Shown: in pieces, positions 1 to 25,285 of the stretch
How positions within the stretch are numbered: the stretch's first letter is position 1
Layout: every line of letters begins with the position of its first letter
Source: Streblospio benedicti
Lineage: Eukaryota > Annelida > Polychaeta > Spionida > Spionidae
Assembly: GCA_019095985.1 (NCBI GenBank)
Contig: CM032668.1
Span: forward strand, 19,681,890-19,745,889
DNA: 64,000 bases
Direction: 5' to 3'
Made by a program: the position numbers and the translations under genes
The notes under the pieces: generated by a model
Told to the model about the DNA's origin: nothing
The model's input: the letters and a program-made list of their open reading frames with translations, nothing else
The model's database searches: none

Positions 1-1477
1 CGAGACCACCCGGTGATTCAGCTCAAGTGGTTTCAACAGGGTGCACGTGGCGGTCTCTTTGTAAAATCTCGCCTGGGCTCTTTGTGCAATTCTGGGACTG
101 CCAGATTTTTTCTTCCAGGTGGTAATCTTACAGGAGTTGTCTTCATTAGAGATTTTGCTGTATCTACATTGCGTCAACCAGGTATTGACTCATAGAAGAA
201 ACAATAGCCTTGAAGTGAAAAGTTGAATAAAGACCTTTGTTGTCCCTTGCACTGGAGATTTGAAACAAGGTTCCACTCTCAATGGGTTACACAACTCTTT
301 TGGCACATAAATTGACCCACTATCAAGTGTGGTGTGGCATGCGGGAGGGCATGTACAAAAGAATGCACCAGTCGAAGGTCTAAATGACCTCAGACTAAAT
401 CTGGATCTGTCCTGTTTGAATTGACACAGTCGCCTCTGAGTTGCACGGTTCGGGACCAGATACCCCGTTCATATGTTAGCACATGTTGCGTCTCCACATT
501 AATTTAGATAGCTCAGAAGATATGTAACGGGTAGTATAAAGTTGGTCGATGCGAAATTTACTCTATTATGTCAACAATTCGTTAACATGCAAATACTTAA
601 TATCCATGTGTCAAATTATACTGTGTAAGAACCATAAAATGCTACCAAATTAGAAACAACATCTTCATACGTATTCTTGTAAAAAATATGATATATGAAG
701 CACGCGACTGGTAAAATCAGGCTGAAATATTCATATTTGTTATTATATTACGTAAGGGATCAGGTTTGGTTTGCACATGTCACATTGCTGAGCATATGAA
801 ATATCATCATTGCAGATGGGATGTACATGAGTAAGAATAAGATACAGAGAACTTAAGCATTTAATGACCAAAAGGTTATTCCTACACGATCTGAAAATCG
901 AGAGCTATTTCCTTTTAATAAGTATCGTCGGCCTACGGGAATCTATTTTAAACCACATTGGCATCAGTTTTGTCTTTTAAATATCGGGTTTAATAACAAA
1001 AAAGAGAAGTGAGGGAAGTTAAATATTAGCAGAAGTCATCAAAGTACAGGCAGATTTCCAGAAAAAATTATCCCATAAACGCTTCAAAATCAAAATGGCC
1101 GCCACCGAATTGAAAAGTCATTTCTAATCCATAAGTTAACTATATAAAACTCATATCTCACGACTGTATATAGTTATATTATGAACATGGGCATGTAAAG
1201 GCAGTGTGAATAATAAACCCGTGCAACCGACGATGAACAGTATGATACAACGAGTAGAAGTCAGCAAATATATAGCCTCGAGTACCGTTGTTAAGTTTCT
1301 CTTCTACTGTTGTATTTAGTCCCAAAATTGTTCTAAAAGATTTTTTTAAATATTTTACATTTGATTTTTGTTTGAAAGTGGGTGTAATCTTATAAATTAA
1401 TTGTGAATTTTAAGACTCTTTTAGAATAATTTTGGGACTACTTCTTTATGCACGCTTCTGCACTTACATTGATGTAG
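1..1477. other. Noncoding stretch, no gene recognised
   Basis: I see no exon with convincing splice borders. Bases 1-190 contain phrases (gtggtctc, ggcggtctctttg) that recur near 14150-14290 and resemble the interior of the Tigger-like elements listed elsewhere, so the open frame there is probably repeat-derived. The remainder is AT-rich unique sequence. Confidence 0.5.
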
Positions 1478-2259
1478 CTCTTGCGATGCTATAATTGATA
1501 TAAAATTTGATTGCAACCTATTAAATATATGTAATATAAATTTGATGATTCATGTAATTTGATACTAATTTAATGGTATATTGATACTGTAACATTTCTA
1601 TCAAGTTGAACAGAGAAAGGAATGACAACAGCAATTGACGTGTTGTATTTAGCTATAGCTATTTAATGCACATTGAGTCAGGTCACTCGACACGTGTGGG
1701 GGGGAAAACTCTGGACGCTACTCAACTCCACTATGCCGGAAGGAGTCCAATACGGCCCAAAGACGTTGCAGGTACATTTTGGAAAGTGTCACCTGTGTGC
1801 TTGATTTGCACGAGCTATTGGCGATTTTATACTATGGTGTGGATGAGGTAGCTGTTACTAAGGAGTAGTGGTACAGTGCTATGGTATGGGCGAGGGTGTT
1901 AGGACAGTGCAGGTGCTGTAGGCCCGTGATATGCAAGCAATATTGTTCTTGATTAGTGTATCTGTGTGCGGTGTTTACTTCAGAAATGTGGCACGAGACG
2001 TGATGGGCTTTGTTGATTTTTCATCTGATTACAGCATCAGTAGTTAACTAATAAACATTCTTAATTCATACAAAAATGAGATAATGATACTGAGATAATT
2101 AGAGGGCCGAATTCTGTCTTCGGTGGCCGAAATCTGTCATGCTGACGGACGAAAACTGTCTTACGGGGGCCGAAGACTGTACACACATGAAAACACATAA
2201 TCGTAATTAATTCCTATGACAGGTACTCGTTTGGTACCATTCATGGTTTGCTGAATGAT
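1478..2259. repeat. Block duplicated across the gap, copy 1
   Basis: A block of about 782 bases beginning ctcttgcgatgctataattg is repeated almost letter for letter at 2360-3144. Only a handful of substitutions and a short A-run difference are visible. No coding potential was recognised. The copy stops exactly at the assembly gap. Confidence 0.9.
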
Positions 2260-2359
2260 NNNNNNNNNNNNNNNNNNNNNNNNNNNNNNNNNNNNNNNNN
2301 NNNNNNNNNNNNNNNNNNNNNNNNNNNNNNNNNNNNNNNNNNNNNNNNNNNNNNNNNNN
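2260..2359. other. Assembly gap (100 N)
   Basis: A run of exactly 100 unknown bases, the conventional size for a gap of unknown length. It separates two near-identical copies of the same block. Confidence 0.99.
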
Positions 2360-3144
2360 CTCTTGCGATGCTATAATTGATATAAAAAATTTGATTGCAA
2401 CCTATTAAATATATGTAATATAAATTTGATGATTCATGTAATTTGACACTAATTTAATGGTATATTGATACTGTAACATTTCTATCAAGTTGAACAGAGA
2501 AAGGAATGACAACAGCAATTGACGTGTTGTATTTAGCTAGAGCTATTTAATGCACATTGAGTCAGGTCACTCGACACGTGTGCGGGGATAAAACTCTGGA
2601 CGCTACTCAACTCCACTATGCCGGAAGGAGTCCAATACGGCCCAAAGACGTTGCAGGTACATTTTGGAAAGTGTCACCTGTGTGCTTGATTTGCACGAGC
2701 TATTGGCGATTTTATATTAAGGTGTGGATGAGGTAGCTGTTACTAAGGAGTAGTGGTACAGTGCTGTGGTATGGGCGAGGGTGTTAGGACAGTGCAGATG
2801 CTATAGGCCCGTGATATGCAAGCAATATTGTTCTTGATTAGTGTATCTGTGTGCGGTGTTTACTTCAGAAATATGGCACGAGACGTGATGGGCTTTGTTG
2901 ATTTTTCATCTGATTACAGCATCAGTAGTTAACTAATGATTATTCTTAATTCATACAAAAATGAGATAATGATACTGAGATAATTAGAGGGCCGAATTCT
3001 GTCTTCGGTGGCCGAAATCTGTCATGCTGACGGACGAAAACTGTCTTACGGGGGCCGAAGACTGTACACACATGAAAACACACAATCGTAATTAATTCCT
3101 ATGACAGGTACTCGTTTGGTACCATTCATGTTTTGCTGAATGAT
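2360..3144. repeat. Block duplicated across the gap, copy 2
   Basis: Near-identical second copy of 1478-2259, starting at the first base after the gap. Within it (2984-3065; also 2102-2184 in copy 1) are four spaced copies of a GGCCGAAnnCTGTC-like motif, the third slightly diverged. Either a true tandem duplication or two alleles left side by side by the assembler. Confidence 0.9.
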
Positions 3145-5682
3145 ATTAGATAGTACACTGATGTTATGCAAGCAAAACATTTGTAGAGCATGAGCATGCC
3201 AAATAATATTACCACAACAGTATTCGGCCTTCAAACGGCCGAAAATAGACTGGTTTACCCTAATGATTTTTAGATGAAAACAATCCACGCGACAGTCCGT
3301 TTAAAGGGTCGGTGTGGTCACGGACGACCAAACGCGTATCGCGTGGATTCATATCATTTCAACCCACGCGTTTTGTCGTCAGCTCAATAGAAATAACATT
3401 TAATTGTACCGAACCATACGACAGGGCGACAGGCGACAAAACTAAGAAGCCTTATCATTGCCATGGTAAGAACACGTTTGTGTAGTCATTGTGACTTTAT
3501 TTCTAAACGCGTTTTAGTCAAGACGGCAAGCAGTCCTGAATTATAAGAGCACTCAGAGAGTGCGTGTATTTTACAGATGTGAAATAGAATAAAACAGCCT
3601 GAGGGGACATAGTGTTTCGTGTTTTCTTGCGTGTACATTAGCCTTACTAACATTAAATGCATTAAGTTCATGTCGCAGTAACTATTTGAGGTAATATGCT
3701 TTCACTTCACTCTTAACACTTTTTAGATGTCAACAAAAAATATTATGCAACATATGAAATTCCATTCTCTGCGCTCCACCCACATTTACAGAATGTTGAT
3801 ATAGATAGATTTCTGGCATCATGGTGACATCGTGACAACTCAATGTTTTTTCTTATAGGTATGACAATGGAAAAAAAATATTGAAGAACAATATACCACG
3901 GCGCTTCCACTACGTTTCCCTATGGTGCAAATATATACATGTACAATGTGCAAGTAAGTTGTGCATTGCAATTGCTAATTTTGTGAACCAATTTTGAAGC
4001 ATCAATATCTATGTAAGAACGCTATAATTATATCGGGATTCCAACTTTGTCATATTCTAGTGTTTATTTGTTTGGGTGTACTTTATGATTATTAATCAAT
4101 TAATTGATTGATTAAAAGACTGTCAATATGTTATATGTATTAAATTTTATATGTAATTGTCTCTTTTGTACCAGAATTAATTATTCAATAAATTCATTTG
4201 CATCACGTATGCTAAACGTTAACAACTTCATCTACATGTCTTTATTTCACAATAACATAGCTATGCATGCTCACACACAAGTAACTTAAGACAAACTATT
4301 CTTTCTAACACAATCCATTTAATCAATAACATTGTTTTGGCAGACAAAATAGAGCATGACAATTTGGTGGACCACTAATACATGTCAGTACCTTCACAAC
4401 TTGATACCACATGCACTATACTCCCTACAACATTTTACAATGCACAACTTGGATACATTTACACAACCGAGAATTTGAGTTGAAGCGCCTTGTATGCCAG
4501 AGCCCTGCTAGGGTGATAAGTTTGCACCCACGTCCGAACCCGAACGTTTAATGTGAAACCAGCAACCACACTCATACTCGGGCATTTTAAGTAGGCCTAC
4601 TAAAGTCGGCAACCTCGCATGTTTAACAAAAATGGAGCCCACGCGCACACACCCCTGCACAATATGTAAGGGAACGGTCATAAATAATGACACCGCGTAC
4701 CGGGGGGGGGGTCGTCCAAATAGGTGGGGGGGGGGGGGGTCGTCCAACCTTTTTATTTCTTTTGGGGTTGTTGCTGAACTTGTCATATAACTGTTGGGGG
4801 GTCGCCTAACTATTTTTTCCTACGCTACAGTATTTTTAAAAATATATTCTGTTAGCAATTGTCCAGAAATGACTTTTGCTTTGATTCCGCGAGCGGTCAC
4901 TCAACTTTTTAAAATGTTGATGGGGGGGTCCGTAAAATCAATTATCTAAAAGTGGGAGGGTACTGAACTTTTTCTTCGAGCCCCCAAAAATCCCGGCATC
5001 GTTATTTATGATCGTTCCCTAAGCCAATTGCTCTGAAATACAAATGCTTGAATAATAAACTTTCTACGGTTGAGACTGTTTGATTTGCAAAATATCATAT
5101 ATCCCTTCTATTCAAATGATAATAAGTTTGCTCCATTGGGTAGCATTACCAGCATTTATTTTCTGGATTCAATTACAATGTGACCTTTAGGAGTAGAAAA
5201 CTTGTGCTTTTCATGATTCGATATAAGTTACCCCACTGCATAATGAATCGTCTCCTTTTCTATCAGCTTCATCTCCGAAAATATACAAATGGCCGAATGA
5301 ATGCAAACATAGAAATAATTCAAAGTTATAAAATTTCTTCAATGGATGACAACATTTTGTCTGCTGTTCCTACATTTCAATGACATTTGCTTATATTTCA
5401 GACAGCACACTCGAGAATCCATGCCAGGACTATTCTATTTATTCCTATTTTTTCCGGGGGGGGGTGATCTGGAGTTATTATGAAAGGTTTGCGTTTGCAA
5501 CACCATTCCCCTTTAAGGAAAAAGTCTACAATGTATGAAAATTTAAGAACAAACCCCCTTGATATGTAGCTAGCCCACAATGAAGTAGGTATTTTTTTTT
5601 GTTTTTAACGTGTATTGTATATATAAGATGCATTGCAATCGATATACGTTTGCGATATAAACTACTTATATTTGAGACTTAC
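3145..5682. other. Noncoding stretch with an inverted-repeat element
   Basis: No convincing exon seen on either strand. It contains a CCACGCG/CGCGTGG partial palindrome near 3287-3370 and the short inverted-repeat element at 4668-5022 with its poly-G runs. It would be intron of the minus-strand gene that starts at 5796 if that gene continues to lower coordinates. Confidence 0.5.
4668..5022. mobile_element. MITE-like element with ~27-base terminal inverted repeats
   Basis: The left end AGGGAACGGTCATAAATAA is matched in inverse orientation by the right end (TTATTTATGATCGTTCCCT), with few mismatches, and each side abuts TAA/TTA. The interior has several G-runs followed by gtcgtccaa or similar. 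There is no coding capacity, so it is a non-autonomous DNA transposon. The family was not identified. Confidence 0.75.
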
Positions 5683-5796
5683 ATTATCGTCATCTTCGTC
5701 ATCATCGTCAAACTCTGCAAACGAGACCCTTCGCGTTCTGTGGGATTCCTCCGAGGGAAGGACCCAGGTCACAGAGGAATCCCCATCTGACTCCAT
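5683..5796 (-). CDS. First coding exon of an unidentified minus-strand gene
   Basis: Read on the minus strand, an ATG at 5796 opens a 38-codon frame ending exactly at a strong donor (AT|GTAAGTCTC), phase 0. It encodes a hydrophilic N-terminus starting MESDGDSSVTWVLPSEESHR, then an RRVSF basic-directed phosphosite-like motif, and a run rich in D/E with one terminal N. Codon content is unlike the surrounding AT-rich DNA. No further exon was found between 1 and 5682, so the rest of the gene probably lies beyond the window or in the gap. The product is unknown; acidic N-termini of this kind occur in many cytosolic or nuclear proteins. The evidence is start, open frame and donor only, so it could be chance. 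Confidence 0.5.
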
Positions 5797-19690
<13,894 letters not shown>

Positions 19691-19691
19691 A

Positions 19692-19697
19692 AATAAA
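19692..19697 (+). terminator. Candidate poly(A) signal of gene A
   Basis: AATAAA two bases after the stop codon. A second candidate lies at 21017-21022. The first would give a very short 3' UTR. Confidence 0.35.
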
Positions 19698-21280
19698 ATG
19701 CAAAGACTATTTCCAGGAGGTTTAGGAGCAGAGATGGGGTCAATTCCAATGGAATTGTGGAATTCAATTCCAATTCCAATTCAATTCAAGAATTAAATTG
19801 GAATTGAACATCTGAAAAAAATGGAATTGGAATTGAGCTTAGTTTCCACTTAACTTCCACTTCAATTCATTTTCCACTTCAATCATTCTTTGAATCGTTT
19901 CCATTTCAACTTGATTTTGAATATAGGCCTAGTAGACAACTCCTCACACCAAGGCAATATAGAGCTTTTCATTTTCAAATTCAAGTAAAGTACTGACCAG
20001 TGGTGTGATGTTCCCTTTGTTGATTATGTGAACTTCAATTGAAGTGACACCTCTTCCACGGGTTGAAAGTAAGACAAAAGAAATTTGTAAAGGAAATAAT
20101 TCCTCAGCAAATACTAAAGAAAAGTGCCCACGATTCTCAACCAGCTAGAAATACAGGAGATATCAAATGTTCTTTTCTTCATCCTTGGAGGCAAATGTCT
20201 GTTTTCCCAAATATATCAAAAGTTTTCATAGAATTTACTGCAAGCATTTTTCTTCTTTTAAAGTGAAGTGTTGTATCTAGTAAAAAAAAATCATAGATAT
20301 TTACAATTTCCATATTCTTTTCTACCGCTTCTGTTAACAAGATAATCTTCATTTTTTGCTTTAATTGCATGATATTTCCTCTCTAACTTTTAAGGTATGT
20401 AGTTGCAGTGCAGTTCATGAGGTGTGAATATTTAGATACAATAGCATATCCACTTTGAATCGTAGTCGTAAGAGTGTCCCCACCGCCGCGATTTCGCCCG
20501 ACACTACGTCGTGTCGTATGCAATCGTAGCGGTGTGTGCGTGGCGGCTACTATAAAATCATAGTTAATTTGCTCTACAATAAAAATAAAATACCTCTTTT
20601 TCCACTACATTTGTGTGTATGTATAAAATATTAATATATATTTCTAAATGCTGCATGTAGTTATGTACATATCTACGTTCCTTACGAATAAGGTCTATGT
20701 TTGTATGCATGCACACGTAGCTATGATATGGAACGTGTTTCAGTATCAATATTGTAAGTATAAAAGCATAATAGCTAGTCCATGTAATAGTGACCAATAT
20801 ACGATGGTTTTATCGTATTAAAATGAAGTTAATTGTATGCTTTAATAATTATATATGACATCAATGCAACAGAATATAATTAATATATTTTTGTTCTCGT
20901 GCTATAAGAATGTGTGATTGCTGTGAAAGATATGAGTAAGATGTGAATAAGAGGAAATGTATAGACTAATGAAGACCAGATATTTGTTATAAATATGTTG
21001 GATAAATATGTATGTAAATAAAATGATACCAAAATATTCTTGGGTTTTGCTACTGTTTATTTTTTCTGTGTAGGCCTACTTTTAAAATGACTTTGCGTCT
21101 TAAATCATATTAGCATAAAGCTGAAGACATCTTTAAATTTTACAACACTACACTTTCATTTTGCTATATCAGTGGTCCAGACATGTGACAGGACTAGACT
21201 TGATAGCACGGCCCTGTGCTTTAAAATCCTTAACAATACCAACATTCTACGCAGGCCCGATGAAGGCCTACTTTATATCA

Positions 21281-21420
21281 TAGATTGTAATGATTGATTG
21301 ATCGATTTGATTGGTTTATTATAGTGCCATGGTATAAAAATTCAATTACAATAACATATAAGTCAATTATGTTACAAATATATACCCAGCCCTTCAGGGC
21401 TTATCAGTCACCTATATCTA
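21281..21420 (-). mobile_element. Probable LINE 3' end
   Basis: On the minus strand the sequence ends with TGTAATTGAATTTTTATACC, a polyadenylation-like ATAATAAACC and then repeated ATCAATC units, the usual look of CR1/L2-like LINE 3' tails. No reverse transcriptase region is present. Confidence 0.45.
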
Positions 21421-21776
21421 AACGTATATACAATCTATGATCATATATCATAGATTGTAACACAAAATAAAACGTAATTCAGCTATGTCGTAAAATAAAC
21501 ACAATGCGAACTTAGCCACAGATGACGCTACAGTTGTCTTACCAGTGCATATTTTTTCAAAGCAGTATATGTTGAAGTTGTTTTACCAGTGCTGAAGCTA
21601 GAAATATAAAAATAAAAACTGAGTTTACCCGTATAGATAGATTGTAAATGCTGAAGTTGCGGCACCAGTCCAATAATTGAAAAATAGAAATTAAACTGAA
21701 GTTATCATGTTATACCAAAGAACGCCATGGCAGTGCAAAAGCAAAACACAAATTATAAAGGAGGGGGTGACACAGG

Positions 21777-21914
21777 ATAGTGGAACATGGAACATGGGGT
21801 CAAAAAATAGTGGAACATGGAACATGGGGTAGAATAAATAGTGGAACATGGAACATAGGGGTAAAAAATAGTGGAACATGGAACATAGGAAGTCATAGTG
21901 GAACATGGAACATG
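21777..21914. repeat. Minisatellite, left array
   Basis: Five imperfect units of about 28 bases with the invariant core AGTGGAACATGGAACAT separated by G/A-rich spacers. Confidence 0.9.
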
Positions 21915-22124
21915 ACAATTCCTTCAATTTTTTCCGCATTTTTGTCGCGATTTTACGGTGTTTTGACTCAATTTCATGCTACTTTTGTTAAATAGGAGAT
22001 GTTTCAAACGCACAATAAGGACCACATTATATTGCAGTGTCTGTCAATATGATATTGTACACTTCATAATCGTGGCAATCCTCCAGCCAGTGTTTTGTTT
22101 CTACAGCATCTACCTAATGTGCTT

Positions 22125-22385
22125 CTTTGGCTGAGTCTGGCAGTTAGACTCGTGGGTTCACTTGCCAGTCGGCTCTGTTTGTGGGTGTTGAGCAAACTCA
22201 TACCTAAATAGGTGCACACAGCTCTGTGGCACATACACCTTAATTAGATATAAATCATTGGGTTGAAAGAGTAAGTAAGGGATTGTTTGGTTATTTAGCA
22301 TAAGTGTGCTAATGACCTGGTGTAAAATGTAAAGTCATGAGAGAAAGACTTGGATCACTATGAACCACCACATTTACATTTATAT
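22125..22385 (+). mobile_element. tRNA-derived SINE copy
   Basis: Head with cagttagactcgtgggttca (box A/B-like), middle ggtgttgagcaaactcat, and tail with gtgctaatgacctggtgtaa, aagacttggatcac and acatttacattta. The same order is found at 56440-56744 (minus) and in part at 45005-45222 and 57620-57700. Confidence 0.75.
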
Positions 22386-22731
22386 CTACCTGACTAAAAC
22401 CTCTAATATAAAAGTTTGCAACAGTTACCTTTTCCTCAACATTATTACACTGCCCAAATTGGCACATATACACTACTGTGCTGAGTGTCAACGCTCAGTA
22501 AGTGCTCGTAGGCAGTTGCAACCCTACTCCATAGCTTCAATAGGACAATTTCAGAGTATCCATATATATAATGGCTTTGCACAAAGGATCTTGGCTGGGT
22601 GGTCGAATAAGGCTTTGAAGGTTCAGACTCATCCTCAATGTGTTTAAAAAGAAGTATATGTTTGAAATTACAGAAGTTTTATATGATAAAAATTGATGCA
22701 GAAAATGGCTCAGATTGCACATGTGAGCACA

Positions 22732-23328
22732 CAAAATTTCAAAATTTCCCTAGGGGAGCATGCCCCCTGACCTCCCTACCATAGCACATTTATCACCATT
22801 GTTTGTGCTTCTTAACCCTCCTCTCACTTTCAACATGGGGTGGCCCCATAAATGGATATTGGGAAAATTGTTGACAGATGTCAGTCTACATACCCATAAT
22901 ATGGAACTGAACAGTGATTTACAAAGATCAATTGTGTCACTTCAAATGAAGCAAATTCCGTGTTTTTGTTCCGTTCCATGAGGTCTAACATAGGCTGAAA
23001 GCTATCTCCTCGTATATCCTCGTACATCCTCCCCCCCTCAAAATTTCAAAATTTCCCTGGGGGAGCATGCCCCAGACCCCCCTACCATAGCACATTTATC
23101 ACCATTGTTTTCGCTTCTTAACCCTCCTCTCACTTACAACCTGAGGTAGCCCCATAAATGGATATTGGCAAAATTGTTGACAGATTTCAGTCTACATACC
23201 CATAATATGGAACTGAACAGTGAACAGTGTCACTTCAAATGAAGCAAAATCCATGTTTTTGTTTTGTTCCATGAGCTCTACATAGGCTGAAAGCTACCTC
23301 CTCGTATATCCTCGTACATCCTCCCCCC
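22732..23328. repeat. 307-base tandem duplication
   Basis: caaaatttcaaaatttccc and about 290 following bases (gggagcatgcccc, ccataaatggatattgg, cctcgtatatcctcgtacat) occur twice in direct order, starting at 22732 and 23039, with moderate divergence. Confidence 0.9.
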
Positions 23329-23807
23329 ACCCTTCCTAGTCGCTATATGCTCCCTCGCAATTGTGAACCCCTTAGAAAAAGCTTCTTATGCCCTTGGTTA
23401 TGATAAAAGAAACCTACAGTGTCACAGTGTCATTGAAGAAAGTGATACTGGTAGTATAGAGGTAGAGGGGCTTCTGGCTTCTGGTGATTTCAGATCTTTT
23501 TAGCTCTTGCCCATAGCCACACGAATGTTCATTTATGCATCAAAGAATTAACACTAATCAGTATATTATCGGGCCGTTCGGACCCCAGGGGTATACTTTT
23601 TGTCATATATTTTTATCCGCTTGTTTTTTCTTCTTTTCCTATTTAGAAGTTATGACCCTGTAGCTTGCCTTTATCAGGACTGAAGATTATTTGATTTGGT
23701 TAAATATTAGGACTTTCATAGAAATTATTTGATTCGGGTCCACATATACATGTAATAAAGAATTCCTGATAAATGTGTTCAAAATTGTTTTCTTGGGATC
23801 ATTTTCA

Positions 23808-23914
23808 TAGTGGAACATGGAACATGAGAAATTATAGTGGAACATGGAACATAGGGGCAAAAAGATAGTGGAACATGGAACATAGGGGTAAAAAAATAGT
23901 GGAACATGGAACTC
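23808..23914. repeat. Minisatellite, right array
   Basis: Four units of the same AGTGGAACATGGAACAT core as the array at 21777, same orientation, the last one diverged. Confidence 0.9.
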
Positions 23915-23944
23915 AGGACCCCTGTGTCACCCCCCTCATAAAGG

Positions 23945-25194
23945 GACTTTAAAAAAAGAAAGTGTTCAAGTACGGAAACAACTAACAATTTCCATATAGA
24001 ATGTACAGCTATTTTAGGAGGCAGTGCGCAGAGTTGTGAGCTGTATTTGGTGACCAAAAACAAAAAGTTGTAAATAAACATTAGTTTAACCTTGTCTCTT
24101 ACAATTAAACAAGAATAAATAAAATTGCAAGCTGTATGTGATGCACAGGAAAGCTTATAAGTTGAACATGACAGTCTATAATGTCAATTGTTTCATCAAC
24201 TTTGGAACCTTAATTTCACTTAGCAGGCATGCAGGTAACCGCAACATTGTTTCGGGTTTATTTGGGCAGGCACACTGTCACCAACTGTGAGACATTCATG
24301 CATTTGACAAGTCAAGCATGCTCAAGTCTCTACTACCACATTTCTTCTAGTACGTAGTAAACCTCTCAGTTCTTTTTATATAGGAGCATTCTCCTTGGAG
24401 AATAATTGTGAATGTTAGATCTATACAACTTATAGCTACTTAACAAAATGCTTACGGCAATATGAAACCAATATCACAACTTAGGCGTACTTGCTTATTA
24501 CCATTGGTATGCTACATGTACATATGTTAATGGTCAAATAAATATGTGATATAAAAGTGCCAAAGATGTCATATATTGGAGTTTATGTTGGTCGTGATAT
24601 GACATAAGTATTCATTATATCACATTCATAACGCACTCGCGCCTTTGCATGTGAAATCCTCGGTATACTAAAGGTGATGGTCTAGTTGCCCTCTTTTTAA
24701 CCAACAATAACCTTTAAAAATATAAGAATATTATAACACATTAGCTTCTTGTAATATTTGACACATTTGTCGTCTTAGTCACAATCTTTGTCCTGGGTTC
24801 CCAAACTCCACCAAACTAAACCTCAAAACATTTTAAAGAACTTCACTGACTCAGACATAATCATGATTTGACGTCCCTTCCCAACCAATGCAACTTTTAC
24901 TATACGACCCTTTGTGTGTTTAAACCAGAAAAACAAAGACGAAAGTTTAATTTAAGAATTGTGAATGTTCTAAAGCCCGTGACGACGGCCATTATGATGT
25001 CGTCTGATTCCCTTCAGTGCACAAGAGATACTTTAGTGATCACGACTATACTTACTTACAGAAAGCCAGTGACACATTTCAGGGCAGGGCTTTCGCGTTA
25101 GAGGATACTGCATTTAATAGAGTGGAATTGTTGTGTACTGCTATATCGTGTGCATTTTTATTGTAGTTGTAAGACTGTAAGGATTATTTTCAAC
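23945..25194. other. Region upstream of gene B
   Basis: No exon seen. It should hold the promoter and 5' UTR of gene B; I see no clear TATA box at a suitable distance from 25195. Confidence 0.4.
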
Positions 25195-25285
25195 ATGAAC
25201 CCGTCAATACAAGTTCTTCTCTCGACGATTCTCGCTGCCGTCTTTGGCTTCGTGTCAGTGAAAAGTGATAATCACGGAGGTGGAG
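25195..25285 (+). CDS. Gene B exon 1: signal peptide
   Basis: ATG at 25195 with caac before it; 30 codons plus one base, then GGAG|GTAAGAG, phase 1. Encodes MNPSIQVLLSTILAAVFGFV and a DNHGGGG linker. Confidence 0.85.

Larger units (their letters stand above)
19691..21754. other. Intergenic stretch after gene A
   Basis: Holds an AATTCC-rich low-complexity tract (about 19739-19920), a small CG-rich patch at 20461-20545, and a probable LINE 3' end at 21281-21420. No exon recognised. Confidence 0.5.
21755..23944. mobile_element. Composite inverted-repeat element with minisatellites
   Basis: Left end contains GGGGGTGACACAGG and right end its inverse CCTGTGTCACCCCC, each extended with similar AAAGG/CCTTT context. 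Just inside both ends are minisatellite arrays on the theme AGTGGAACATGGAACAT, in the same orientation: five units at 21777-21914 and four at 23808-23914. The interior holds a SINE (22125-22385) and a 307-base duplication (22732-23328). No transposase was recognised. Confidence 0.6.
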
